Below are positions 54,821-63,023 of a stretch of DNA of 64,000 nt, piece after piece (positions within the stretch are counted from its first letter, which is position 1; every line of letters begins with the position of its first letter). The DNA comes from Dysgonomonas mossii DSM 22836. Lineage in GTDB: Bacteria > Bacteroidota > Bacteroidia > Bacteroidales > Dysgonomonadaceae. The position numbers and the translations under genes are program-made. The stretch lies in contig NZ_GL892004.1 in assembly GCF_000213575.1 (NCBI RefSeq), forward strand, positions 734,846 to 798,845, given 5' to 3'. The notes under the pieces are model-generated. The model searched no databases. It worked only from the letters and a program-made list of their open reading frames with translations, and was not told where the DNA came from.

Positions 54821-55759
54821 TTACAGTTGATTCAATAGTTCTGCTTTTTTTGCTTTAAATTCATCTTCATCGATTAATTCCGCATCAAAAAGATCTTTCA
54901 ATTTCTTTAATTTAGCTGCAATATTGTTGTTTTCTTGAGTATTTTGGTTCATTTGTCCCATTATTGCACCTAACATTGCTGCTGTTTTAGTCCCTTCATT
55001 TACTGCAGTGTCTTGTTGTATTATAGCAGAAGCGGTATTGAATTTCTGAAAACGATCTATATCTCCAATCATATTCATATTAGTAACAATATCATAATGC
55101 TTAAGTACATCATCCGGCAGAGTGACACTAGATACTTGAAATTTAGTAAGTGCTAATCCTAATTCATCAAATAGAGGTTGTATTAGAGGTCGTATTTTAT
55201 TGCTTAATTCTGTAATATTTCCTGCAACATCCATAATGCTGTATCCATTCTTGACTAGTATTTCTCCGAATGCAGGAGCAATGAAGTCTCGTAATTGCCG
55301 CTCCAGTTCAAATACAGTTAGCTGATGATAAGTTCCGGCGTATTGACGGAAAAACTTTGCTACATCTGATATCTGGATATTATATGTTCCGAAAGCTCTG
55401 ACTCTGACTTGTCCAAATTGAGAATCGGGCATTATAATAGGCATTGGAGTCCCCCATTTTAAATTGATAAACTGATGCATATTGAAAAAGTATATATCAA
55501 CTTTGAATGGACTGTTAAATCCATACTTCCAGCTTTTTAGACTAGTGATTATGGGTATGTTTTCTGTGGTAAGATTATACATTCCAGGTGAGAAAATATC
55601 ACCTAGCTGACCTTCATTGAGAATCATTACATGTTGACTTTCTCGTACTGTAAGAGCCGCACCGTTTTTTATTTCTTGTCCTGCGTCTTGAAACTTCCAC
55701 ATTAATAAGTTTGGGTCAGGAGTAAGGGATTCGATAATTTCAATATAAGGGATCTTCAT
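54821..55759 (-). CDS. SPFH-domain protein with C-terminal SHOCT; first gene of cluster
   Basis: 312 residues. The SPFH/Band 7 fold spans about 25-230 (ESQHVMILNEGQLGDIFSPG, FGTYNIQISDVAKFFRQYAG, FELERQLRDFIAPAFGEILV). It belongs to the soluble YdjI/virion-core-like branch, with no membrane helix at the N-terminus. A SHOCT motif ends the protein (about 283-312: KLKDLFDAELIDEDEFKAKK). In Bacillus the related YdjI protein works with zinc-ribbon and PspA proteins in a membrane-stress complex; by analogy this cluster may act at the membrane, but partners here are different. Confidence 0.9.
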   Translation of the reverse strand: MKIPYIEIIESLTPDPNLLMWKFQDAGQEIKNGAALTVRESQHVMILNEGQLGDIFSPGMYNLTTENIPIITSLKSWKYGFNSPFKVDIYFFNMHQFINLKWGTPMPIIMPDSQFGQVRVRAFGTYNIQISDVAKFFRQYAGTYHQLTVFELERQLRDFIAPAFGEILVKNGYSIMDVAGNITELSNKIRPLIQPLFDELGLALTKFQVSSVTLPDDVLKHYDIVTNMNMIGDIDRFQKFNTASAIIQQDTAVNEGTKTAAMLGAIMGQMNQNTQENNNIAAKLKKLKDLFDAELIDEDEFKAKKAELLNQL

Positions 55760-55885
55760 CTTTTATAGCTTTTTTAGTAAACCAAAGGGAATAATAGTAG
55801 ATTAAATAATTTAAGGAATATGTCAATACGAAACCTTATTTTATAGGTTTGCTATTTGTCTTCTCCTTTGAGATCTATTTTAAAC

Positions 55886-55964
55886 TACTCACTCTTATTT
55901 CTTAATGTAGCTTTTAGTGAGTAAATTTATTATTGTTCATTTTTTAGTAGATAGCAATGAACAA
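55886..55964. repeat. Two adjacent perfect hairpins
   Basis: First: TACTCACT (55886-55893) with AGTGAGTA (55916-55923). Second: TTGTTCATT (55933-55941) with AATGAACAA (55956-55964). They lie directly upstream of the amidase -33 element and could be protein-binding dyads. Confidence 0.7.
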
Positions 55965-55966
55965 GA

Positions 55967-55996
55967 TTTGTTAGTTTTATTTGTTTTGTACATTTG
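55967..55996 (+). promoter_or_regulatory. Promoter of the cell-wall amidase gene
   Basis: TTTG (55967-55970), 18-bp spacer, TACATTTG (55989-55996). Both elements fit the Bacteroidota consensus. The leader would be about 125 nt. Confidence 0.65.
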
Positions 55997-56128
55997 AGTT
56001 TTGCTTCAATATGAGTTACACTCCAAAGTTATAACAAAATCCTCATTCGACCCAATCTTTGGTGAAATCTTAGTATCTTTACCATCTGCAAAATTTCTCA
56101 CTGCCGTTCCGGCTAAGTTTAGTGACAT

Positions 56129-57160
56129 ATGAAATATATTCGACTTATAATCTTTTCGATATTTATAATATCCAGTATCTCTGTTTATTCTCAAAGTGAA
56201 AAAGATACACCTCGTAATGGTGAAGGTATCCTCGCTTTCCTGAGAAGAAATAAACGTACAGGAGCAGAGAATCTTAATATGTTTTTGGAATTGAATAAAG
56301 GAAAGTTTGGTAAAGGAGATTCCTTGTTGAAGGATGTTTCGTATATATTACCTGACACAGATAAAGATGATACGAAAAAAGCAAAGGACGAAGTTTTTGA
56401 TTCTAATCAAAAGGGTAAAAAAACGGAGAATAAGCTTTTTGGAGAAAAATATGCGGAGTATACTATTAAATCAGATAAGCTAAAAGGTGCTTGTTTCTTC
56501 TTATCCAGCGGACATGGAGGTCCTGATCCCGGAGCTATGGCAGAGGTAGACGGGTATGAGCTTTGCGAAGATGAGTATGCTTATGATATAACACTCAGAC
56601 TGGCACGTAACTTAATGGAAGAAGGTGCTACAGTCTATATGATTATTCAAGATGCAGAGGATGGCATAAGGGATGATCGTTATTTGTCGAACAGCAAGCG
56701 TGAAACTTGTATGGGTGCTACTATTCCTTTGAACCAGATTGCCCGATTGAAGCAACGAACAGATAAAATTAACAGCTTGAATAAGCGTTCGAAAGCAAAA
56801 TATAAAAGATCTGTTTTTATTCATTTGGATAGCAGAAGTCAGAAAAAACAATTAGATGTATTCTTTTATTACTCAAAGAATAGTACTGTGGGTAAAAAAC
56901 TAGCGAATACAATGCGTGAAACCTTCAGCGATCATTATGACAAGCATCAGCCGGATAGAGGTTTTACCGGCACAGTAAGTACACGAACCTTATACGTTCT
57001 TGATAAAACTTTACCTGTGGGTATTTACGCTGAGCTTGGTAATATCCAGAATAGTTTTGATCAACGTCGCTTTTTACAATCAGATAACAGGCAAGCTTTA
57101 GCCAATTGGATGTGTAGAGGTTTCATCAAAGATTATGAAAACTCGAAGAAAGGAAAGTAG
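56129..57160 (+). CDS. N-acetylmuramoyl-L-alanine amidase (Amidase_3 family)
   Basis: 343 residues. Signal peptide at 1-21 (VYSQ), a LysM-like segment at about 28-76 (GEGILAFLRRN, ending SYILP), a polar linker, then the zinc amidase domain: His129 in SSGHGGPDPGA, a Glu near 145-148, His232 in FIHLDSR and the catalytic Glu302 in YAELGN. It cleaves the bond between N-acetylmuramate and the peptide stem in the periplasm, for example in daughter-cell separation. Monocistronic. Confidence 0.9.
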   Translation: MKYIRLIIFSIFIISSISVYSQSEKDTPRNGEGILAFLRRNKRTGAENLNMFLELNKGKFGKGDSLLKDVSYILPDTDKDDTKKAKDEVFDSNQKGKKTENKLFGEKYAEYTIKSDKLKGACFFLSSGHGGPDPGAMAEVDGYELCEDEYAYDITLRLARNLMEEGATVYMIIQDAEDGIRDDRYLSNSKRETCMGATIPLNQIARLKQRTDKINSLNKRSKAKYKRSVFIHLDSRSQKKQLDVFFYYSKNSTVGKKLANTMRETFSDHYDKHQPDRGFTGTVSTRTLYVLDKTLPVGIYAELGNIQNSFDQRRFLQSDNRQALANWMCRGFIKDYENSKKGK

Positions 57161-57239
57161 AAAATAGACATTTTAATGCTTTTTAGCTTATCCACTTGAA
57201 TATTCAGAGCTACAATACAACAGATGAAGAAAGCCACCA

Positions 57240-57270
57240 TTGTCGGTTATCATAAAAACTAATATATTTG
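57240..57270 (+). promoter_or_regulatory. Promoter of pepE
   Basis: TTG (57240-57242), 20-bp spacer, TATATTTG (57263-57270). The start codon is 22 bp downstream, giving a short leader. Confidence 0.6.
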
Positions 57271-57292
57271 TATAAATACAAAAAAGTCCATT

Positions 57293-58003
57293 ATGAGATT
57301 ATTACTTATCAGCAATTCAACGAATCCGGGAGAGGCATATTTAGACTATCCGAAGTATAACATTAAAGAGTTTTTAGGAGAAAAACCTATAGAAGCACTA
57401 TTTATTCCTTATGCTGCGGTTACTTTTTCCTACGATGAGTATGAGAAGAAAGTCAATGAGCGTTTCAAAGAAATAGGACATAGTGTTGTTAGTATTCATC
57501 ACTACGACGATCCTGTAAAGGCAGTTGAAGAAGCAGAGGCTATTGTAGTAGGAGGCGGTAATACATGGAAGCTTGTCCGCATGCTGCGTGATAATAAGAT
57601 TATAGAGCTTATCAGTAAAAGAGTAAAACAAGGAGTTCCATATATAGGATGGAGTGCCGGTTCAAATGTGGCTTGCCCTACATTGCGAACAACAAACGAT
57701 ATGCCGATCATCGACCCAAAAGGCTTTGATGTGGCAAACCTAGTCCCTTTTCAAATAAACCCGCATTATCTGGATACACATCCCGAAAATCATGGAGGCG
57801 AAACACGTGAAGATCGTATCAGGGAGTTTATTACAGAAAATCAGGATATATATGTTGTAGGACTTCGAGAAGGCTCTATGCTGAATCTCGAAGGCGATGA
57901 CTTGAAGCTTATCGGTAAAAAGACTGCACGTATATTCAAATATGGCGAAGAGCCAAGAGAATTAAAAATAGGTGATGATTTCAGCTTTCTACTAAAGAAG
58001 TGA
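57293..58003 (+). CDS. pepE: Dipeptidase E (peptidase S51)
   Basis: 236-residue cytosolic serine peptidase cutting dipeptides with N-terminal Asp. The nucleophile elbow is GWSAGSNVA (Ser121), and the family motifs VVGGGNTWKL and PFQINPHYLD are in place. It ends directly before the patatin gene on the other strand (stop at 58003, patatin stop at 58004), tail to tail. Confidence 0.95.
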   Translation: MRLLLISNSTNPGEAYLDYPKYNIKEFLGEKPIEALFIPYAAVTFSYDEYEKKVNERFKEIGHSVVSIHHYDDPVKAVEEAEAIVVGGGNTWKLVRMLRDNKIIELISKRVKQGVPYIGWSAGSNVACPTLRTTNDMPIIDPKGFDVANLVPFQINPHYLDTHPENHGGETREDRIREFITENQDIYVVGLREGSMLNLEGDDLKLIGKKTARIFKYGEEPRELKIGDDFSFLLKK

Positions 58004-58846
58004 TTAAAGATTCATCTTCTCAATAGACATACCACACTCATAGCCCTCTTTGTAGAGAGCTGTGAGTTTGTTTACATCTTTTTCTATACGGTCTACAATG
58101 ATCGGTTTTTGAGGTCTGATAACAAATACAGATCCTTCCTCCTCAAGCTTGTCTATTAAATCCAATTGAGAGTTATAGAGACTATTCCTGTTGCTTAAAG
58201 CCTCACGCATAGCCGGATATTTCCGGTAAATGAAAGATGGCATTTTTATATCCTTGCTTTCTTTTCTGTATCCCTTGTTGCGTGTAAGGATGACTATGTT
58301 TTTTTTATAACCCTGATCTATTGCCCTGTTTACAGGTATTGAGTCGCAGATGCCTCCGTCAAGCATCGGGATATCGTCTACATACGCTATAGGACACATA
58401 ATAGGTAAGCTACTGGATGCTTTTACAATATCTATAACCCTTTCTTTATTCGATTTTTCTTCCAAATATTCTGCTTCTCCTGTAAGGCAATTGGACGTTA
58501 CCATCTCAAATCGTGATGGAGAGGAGAAGTAAGTCTGATAATCGTAGGGTATGATATTTTCAGGAAACTCATGGAACAGTAAATCGAAATCCATGATATT
58601 TCGTTTTTTTATATAGTGTTTAAGCCCTATATATTTATACTTAGCCAGAAGGTCTATATTACTATATTTAGCTCTTCCTTGTTGTTTAGAGATAAAAGAA
58701 AGCCCATTACAAGCTCCGGCAGATACACCTATTGCATAAGGGAACTCAATATTTCGACTCATAAAATAATCCAAAACTCCACAGGTGAAAACACCACGCA
58801 TACCTCCTCCTTCGAGTACTAAGCCTATATCTGATGTATTGATCAT
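58004..58846 (-). CDS. Patatin-like phospholipase
   Basis: 280 residues. Oxyanion-hole GGGMRGVF (13-20), nucleophile GVSAG (Ser42) and the catalytic Asp163 in DGG form the Ser-Asp dyad. No signal peptide or membrane helix, so it is cytosolic or peripheral; the substrates are likely lysophospholipids or other acyl esters. Similar to the E. coli YjjU group. A second dipeptidase-independent transcription unit is likely, as the upstream DUF3836 gene has a terminator in between. Confidence 0.92.
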   Translation of the reverse strand: MINTSDIGLVLEGGGMRGVFTCGVLDYFMSRNIEFPYAIGVSAGACNGLSFISKQQGRAKYSNIDLLAKYKYIGLKHYIKKRNIMDFDLLFHEFPENIIPYDYQTYFSSPSRFEMVTSNCLTGEAEYLEEKSNKERVIDIVKASSSLPIMCPIAYVDDIPMLDGGICDSIPVNRAIDQGYKKNIVILTRNKGYRKESKDIKMPSFIYRKYPAMREALSNRNSLYNSQLDLIDKLEEEGSVFVIRPQKPIIVDRIEKDVNKLTALYKEGYECGMSIEKMNL

Positions 58847-58893
58847 CTTCGTTTTTTATACTTATTGGGGGCTAAAGGTAGCAATTTTTACAA

Positions 58894-58931
58894 TAAAAAA
58901 AGTTCTGCTCTTTATCGCAAGGAACAGAACT
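58894..58931 (-). terminator. Terminator after DUF3836 gene 2
   Basis: Stem AGTTCTG / CAGAACT (58901-58931) with a long loop containing a few more pairs, and a T-run on the minus strand (A-run 58894-58901). Confidence 0.75.
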
Positions 58932-58959
58932 CGAAAAGTAGTAATTCTAAAAATGTGGC

Positions 58960-59409
58960 TTATTTATTAGCAATAAGACCACTGGAATTATTGTTTACTT
59001 GAACTTGCTTAACTGTTAATAGCTTTCCGCTCGCATCATCATATACGTGTATCAAATGCTGCGATTTGGTAGACCATGTTGCCATATTTTTATCCCACTT
59101 GGTGAAAATAAGATTGGCCACTTTGCTTCCATCCGAATTATATTCATATACATATTTTTGAGTTCCAATCCATCCTTGTGAACTCCATTTGTAATATGTT
59201 CTTTCCTTCAGATTGTTTTTTGTATCGTAGACAAACACAGCTTTTTTCAAAGCTTCTAATGAAGTGCCGTCTACTGTTGTATATTCTTTTGTGCAACCGT
59301 ATTTAGTGGTTTCAATATTGCTATATACTTTGTTTTTTGAATTTCCTGCATATATATTAGAGAATGAAAATAGCGTTGCCAAAACTGTTGTTAAAAATAT
59401 TGCTTTCAT
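58960..59409 (-). CDS. Secreted DUF3836 protein, copy 2
   Basis: 149 residues, signal peptide MKAIFLTTVLATLFSFSNIYA. It matches the first copy along its length: GNSKNKVYSN versus GSPKTRVYSN, LKERTYYKWSSQGWIGTQKY versus LQERVLYKW, and TWSTKSQHLIHVYDDASGKL near the end. Function unknown. The promoter shares ECF-like elements with the first copy, so coregulation is likely. Confidence 0.88.
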   Translation of the reverse strand: MKAIFLTTVLATLFSFSNIYAGNSKNKVYSNIETTKYGCTKEYTTVDGTSLEALKKAVFVYDTKNNLKERTYYKWSSQGWIGTQKYVYEYNSDGSKVANLIFTKWDKNMATWSTKSQHLIHVYDDASGKLLTVKQVQVNNNSSGLIANK

Positions 59410-59758
59410 GTCGGTATCTTTTAAATTGTTACCTTGTTAATAGATCGAATTTTTGTTTTTAAAAGCGCTTTCTATATATATGACGTTGTCAACTATCGAA
59501 TAGTTACAAAAATATTGGATTATTTTTAGTACTATGTTATGCATAGAAGTGTGTTTTGTGTATATGTATTTGTAAATTAGTCGTTTATTGCTGGTGTTAA
59601 TTAAGGTTAATGGTTGGCCGTTTGTTCTTCTATAGCCAGATTTTTTATGATATAATTAATAAAATACTTTTCAGTAAGGTGAAAGAACTTATCTTTACAT
59701 CGTTTTCTGCTTACAGATAATATAGAATTTTATTTATTATCCTTAATGAATTAAAGAA
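59410..59758. other. 349-bp divergent region between DUF3836 gene 2 and DinB-like gene
   Basis: No gene seen. It contains the ECF-like promoter on the minus strand. On the plus side a TATCTTTA near 59690 could serve the DinB-like gene, weakly. Confidence 0.7.
59482..59507 (-). promoter_or_regulatory. ECF-sigma-like promoter of DUF3836 gene 2
   Basis: Minus strand GTAAC (59503-59507), 17-bp spacer, CGTC (59482-59485), identical in elements and spacing to the promoter of gene 1. AGCGCTTTT follows at 59461-59469 as in gene 1. Confidence 0.65.
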
Positions 59759-60247
59759 ATGGAAAAAATTGATTTTTATCAGGTTATAGATGGTATTAAG
59801 CAAGTCATTAATACCGAAGAGCAATTCCTACTATCATTGTCAGAAGAACTGATAACCACGAAAGTAAATAAGCAGAACAGAAATATAAAACAGATACTTG
59901 GACACTTGGTAGATTCAGCGTCTAATAATATACATCGTATTATCCATTTGCAAAACCAGCCCAGTCCGTTGATTTTCCCCGATTATGCTAACCTGGGAAA
60001 TAATGACAGATGGATAGCTATCCAGGATTATCAGACAGAGAATTGGGAGGACTTGGTTCAATTGTGGAAATATTCAAACCTCCACATAATGCATATTATC
60101 AAACATGTAGATGCTGATAAGCTCACTAATGAATGGATTACAGCCCTTGGAGATAGAGTCTCTCTAAAAGAGATGATTATAAATTACCTGCCTCATTTAC
60201 ATTTGCATATAAATGAGATTCATGAGCTGCATGCCAGTAATGCTTAA
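59759..60247 (+). CDS. DinB-superfamily protein
   Basis: 162 residues, a four-helix bundle by pattern, with the His residues of the family metal site: His48-like in ILGHLVDSASNNIHRI and the late pair in LPHLHLHINEIHELH. Family members include thiol transferases and damage-induced proteins of uncertain role. Cytosolic. It stands alone, facing proS tail to tail with a bidirectional terminator between them. Confidence 0.85.
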   Translation: MEKIDFYQVIDGIKQVINTEEQFLLSLSEELITTKVNKQNRNIKQILGHLVDSASNNIHRIIHLQNQPSPLIFPDYANLGNNDRWIAIQDYQTENWEDLVQLWKYSNLHIMHIIKHVDADKLTNEWITALGDRVSLKEMIINYLPHLHLHINEIHELHASNA

Positions 60248-60266
60248 GACATACTCTTCAAAAATA

Positions 60267-60299
60267 AATAGAGGATTTGGAAACCCCAAATCCTCTATT
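60267..60299. terminator. Bidirectional terminator between DinB-like gene and proS
   Basis: Perfect 14-bp stem AATAGAGGATTTGG with its complement and a 5-nt loop; T-rich flanks are better on the minus strand, after proS. Confidence 0.9.
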
Positions 60300-60325
60300 C
60301 TATTATAAGTTGTTACTTTCCTCAA

Positions 60326-61807
60326 TTAATAAGCTCTGGCGAATATTACTCGTTGAGCAGATGGTTTTCCTGTAACCATACATTTGCCCGGAGTTTTATC
60401 CCCTTCAAGAGGTATACAGCGTATTGTTGCTTTGGTTTCAGCTTTCACTTTCTCCTCAGTTTCGGCGGTGCCATCCCAATGAGCAAGAATAAATACCCCT
60501 TCTTCTATCTTTTCTTTAAACTCTTCGTATGTCTCTACAGTGATTGTTTGCTTAGCTCTGAAATCGAACGCTTTTTTGTAGATGTTAGCCTGAATATCAT
60601 CCAATAGATTCTTGATATACATATCCAGTCCATCGCATGATACAGTCTCTTTAGTCAGCGTGTCGCGGCGAGCAACTTCTACTGTGTTATTCTCCATATC
60701 GCGAGCACCCATAGCCAAACGTACAGGGACACCTTTCAATTCATATTCTGAGAATTTCCATCCCGGTTTTCTGTTGTCTGCATTATCATATTTAACACTG
60801 ATGCCAAGAGCTTTCAATGATTTTACAATGCCATCTACCTTCTCGTTGATCAAGGCCAATTGCTCTGCTCCTTTATATATAGGAACAATAACAACTTGGA
60901 ACGGAGCCAGTTTTGGAGGAAGCACAAGCCCATTGTCATCCGAGTGTGCCATTATCAGAGCTCCGATAAGGCGGGTAGATACTCCCCATGAAGTAGCCCA
61001 TACGTAATCCATCTTACCCTCTTTATCCGCAAATTTCACATCAAATGCCTTTGCGAAATTCTGTCCAAGGAAGTGAGATGTTCCCGATTGAAGTGCTTTT
61101 CCATCCTGCATCATGGCTTCTATTGTATATGTATCTACAGCTCCGGCAAATCGTTCAGATGCTGATTTTACACCTTTAATTACAGGCACAGCCATATACT
61201 CTTCAGCAAACTGAGCATACACGTTCAACATTTTTTCTGCTTCTTCTACAGCTTCTTCTTTTGTGGCATGAGCAGTATGCCCTTCTTGCCACAAGAATTC
61301 TGCGGTACGCAGGAATAAACGTGTACGCATCTCCCAACGTACAACATTTGCCCATTGATTTACCAAGATAGGCAGATCTCTATATGATTGTATCCAATTA
61401 CGGTACGTATTCCAGATAATCGTTTCGGAAGTTGGACGAACAATAAGTTCTTCTTCCAATTTTGCATCAGGGTCAACTATTACTCCTTTTCCGTCAGGAT
61501 CATTTTTTAGACGGTAGTGAGTTACAACAGCACATTCTTTAGCAAAACCTTCAACATGATCAGCCTCTTTACTCAAAAATGATTTGGGGATGAAAAGCGG
61601 GAAATAAGCATTCATGTGTCCTGTTTCTTTGAACATATCGTCTAATTGACGTTGCATTTTTTCCCAAATCGCATAGCCGTATGGCTTTATCACCATACAT
61701 CCGCGTACAGCAGAGTTTTCTGCCAAATCTGCTTTTAATACCAAATCGAGATACCACTGACTGTAATCTTGACTTCGAGATGTCAGTTCTTTAAGTTCTT
61801 TTGCCAT
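60326..61807 (-). CDS. proS: Prolyl-tRNA synthetase (archaeal/eukaryote type)
   Basis: 493 residues, the short class II form without an editing insertion. Motif 2 and 3 signatures are visible: [42 protein letters not shown], and [20 protein letters not shown]. An anticodon-binding domain and the C-terminal zinc-binding-like end ([18 protein letters not shown]) follow. It attaches proline to tRNA(Pro). Bacteroidota typically carry this form. It has a -7 element 31 bp upstream. Confidence 0.98.
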   Translation of the reverse strand: MAKELKELTSRSQDYSQWYLDLVLKADLAENSAVRGCMVIKPYGYAIWEKMQRQLDDMFKETGHMNAYFPLFIPKSFLSKEADHVEGFAKECAVVTHYRLKNDPDGKGVIVDPDAKLEEELIVRPTSETIIWNTYRNWIQSYRDLPILVNQWANVVRWEMRTRLFLRTAEFLWQEGHTAHATKEEAVEEAEKMLNVYAQFAEEYMAVPVIKGVKSASERFAGAVDTYTIEAMMQDGKALQSGTSHFLGQNFAKAFDVKFADKEGKMDYVWATSWGVSTRLIGALIMAHSDDNGLVLPPKLAPFQVVIVPIYKGAEQLALINEKVDGIVKSLKALGISVKYDNADNRKPGWKFSEYELKGVPVRLAMGARDMENNTVEVARRDTLTKETVSCDGLDMYIKNLLDDIQANIYKKAFDFRAKQTITVETYEEFKEKIEEGVFILAHWDGTAETEEKVKAETKATIRCIPLEGDKTPGKCMVTGKPSAQRVIFARAY

Positions 61808-61838
61808 ATTATTGAATTCTGTTTTTCCAAAATTGCTA

Positions 61839-61846
61839 CAAAGTTA
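61839..61846 (-). promoter_or_regulatory. Promoter -7 element of proS
   Basis: Minus strand TAACTTTG, full TAnnTTTG match, 31 bp before the start codon. Confidence 0.55.
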
Positions 61847-61885
61847 GTAAAAGCCCTTAATTAAATGATATTTGATTTGTATTTC

Positions 61886-62275
61886 TTATAGGGTTTGTTT
61901 TATAGAAGTCACCGTAACTTCCAATACCCTGCTCAGAAATGAGTATTTTTCTTTCATATAGTCATATTCCTCTCCCGAAGTAATATATCTCGCCGTTCCT
62001 TCTATATAGAAGCCTGTTCCCTGATAGTCTTTATAGCCTAAAACATCTCTACTGCCCAATGTAAGTTTTACTTTGTTGTTTACTTCTACGTTTCTTTGTG
62101 TTTTACGCAAACCATAGGCAGGGATGAGAATGCGTTCATCCTCTGTGACTTCCAGATATGAATTCCATGTATTAGCTATATGCGGTTCTTCCTTTCCCCA
62201 CGATACGATTGATACTACGCCTTCGTTTTCGATTACTTTATGAAATTTCTCTGTAAGTTTCTTTGAAGCATTCAT
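61886..62275 (-). CDS. Pyridoxamine 5'-phosphate oxidase-family flavoprotein
   Basis: 129 residues, a split-barrel flavin or F420-type fold by pattern: VVSIVSWGKEEPHIANTWNS, RILIPAYGLRKTQRNVEVN, KVKLTLGSRDVLGYKDYQGT. It is a small PPOX-family reductase or oxidase of unknown substrate, unlikely to be PdxH itself. It lies 76 bp downstream of the Crp/Fnr gene on the same strand, and an 18-bp Crp-type dyad sits in that gap, so it is the likely target of that regulator. Confidence 0.85.
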   Translation of the reverse strand: MNASKKLTEKFHKVIENEGVVSIVSWGKEEPHIANTWNSYLEVTEDERILIPAYGLRKTQRNVEVNNKVKLTLGSRDVLGYKDYQGTGFYIEGTARYITSGEEYDYMKEKYSFLSRVLEVTVTSIKQTL

Positions 62276-62327
62276 TGTTTTCTATTTTTTATTCAGGCGT
62301 AAAATTACAACTCATCGGATAGGCAAA

Positions 62328-62345
62328 TCTTAAGCTGGTTTAAGA
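62328..62345. promoter_or_regulatory. Candidate Crp/Fnr-type operator
   Basis: Dyad TCTTAA-N6-TTAAGA centred 61 bp upstream of the PPOX start, the half-site length and spacing typical of Crp-family sites. A further CTTAAG at 62351-62356 overlaps the crp-type stop codon. Confidence 0.55.
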
Positions 62346-62351
62346 AATAAC

Positions 62352-62924
62352 TTAAGGGTTCTTTTTCCTAATCTCACTCAGATATTCCGGCGTAAGTCCT
62401 AAGAACGAAGCCAGCATATATTGAGGAACACGTTGAACAAACTCGGGGAAAGATGTCTTAAAGTGTTTATATATACCTTCTTTCGAAAGTTCATAGAGTA
62501 GCTTCATTCTAAATTGCGAAGCAGCAAGTGCTCTTTCTGTGACTAACCTGAAGTATCGCTCTAAAGAGGGCAACTCTAAAATCATTTTTTGAAAATCGTG
62601 AAAACCAATAGAAAACACGCTCGAATTTTCTATCGCTTGTATATAATATTCGGATGGCTTTTGGTTAGAAAGGCTCATATAATCCGTCATCCACCAACCC
62701 TCTAGCGCAAACTGAATTGTTTGCTCCGTTCCTTTGTCGTTGTGGAAGAACATCCGCATGCAGCCTGTTTCAACAAAGTAATAAGCTTTGCAGACTTGTC
62801 CCTCTTCTAATACAAATTGTTTGTTTTTTAGATCAAGGAGGGTTATATATTGAGCTAATATTTCAATATCAGAGTCGCCGAAATGAATATAATTGCGGAT
62901 ATGGCTGATTAGTTTACTATACAT
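62352..62924 (-). CDS. Crp/Fnr-family transcriptional regulator
   Basis: 190 residues. A cyclic-nucleotide-type beta barrel at about 15-115 (QFVLEEGQVCKAYYFVETGC, TEQTIQFALEGWWMTDYMS), a dimer helix, and a short C-terminal helix-turn-helix (YMLASFLGLTPEYLSEIRKK). There is no Fnr-like Cys cluster, so oxygen sensing by Fe-S is not indicated. This short subtype is frequent in Bacteroidota next to a redox or flavin gene. The neighbouring PPOX gene is the probable target. Confidence 0.92.
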   Translation of the reverse strand: MYSKLISHIRNYIHFGDSDIEILAQYITLLDLKNKQFVLEEGQVCKAYYFVETGCMRMFFHNDKGTEQTIQFALEGWWMTDYMSLSNQKPSEYYIQAIENSSVFSIGFHDFQKMILELPSLERYFRLVTERALAASQFRMKLLYELSKEGIYKHFKTSFPEFVQRVPQYMLASFLGLTPEYLSEIRKKNP

Positions 62925-62971
62925 CGCTTGTTATTTAATAAAGACTCTAAAGTAATATAAAAAAGACGGAG

Positions 62972-63000
62972 TTTGTCCTTATCTATATTTTGTATCTTTG
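62972..63000 (+). promoter_or_regulatory. Promoter of the YjjG-type nucleotidase gene
   Basis: TTTG (62972-62975), 17-bp spacer, TATCTTTG (62993-63000). The ATG is 23 bp downstream. One of the best promoters in the window. Confidence 0.7.
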
Positions 63001-63023
63001 CCATCTACTAATATAAGATAATT

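Larger units (their letters stand above)
55760..56128. other. 369-bp divergent region between SPFH cluster and amidase gene
   Basis: No gene seen. It holds two tandem hairpins (55886-55923 and 55933-55964), a strong promoter for the amidase at 55967-55996 and about 125 bp of leader. I could not find a TAnnTTTG promoter for the SPFH cluster, which hints at another sigma factor or regulator. Confidence 0.75.

Noticed and set aside
56006-56194. 62-codon minus-strand frame over the amidase leader
   Set aside because: It overlaps the amidase signal peptide in antisense and has no convincing start site; the region is better explained as leader.
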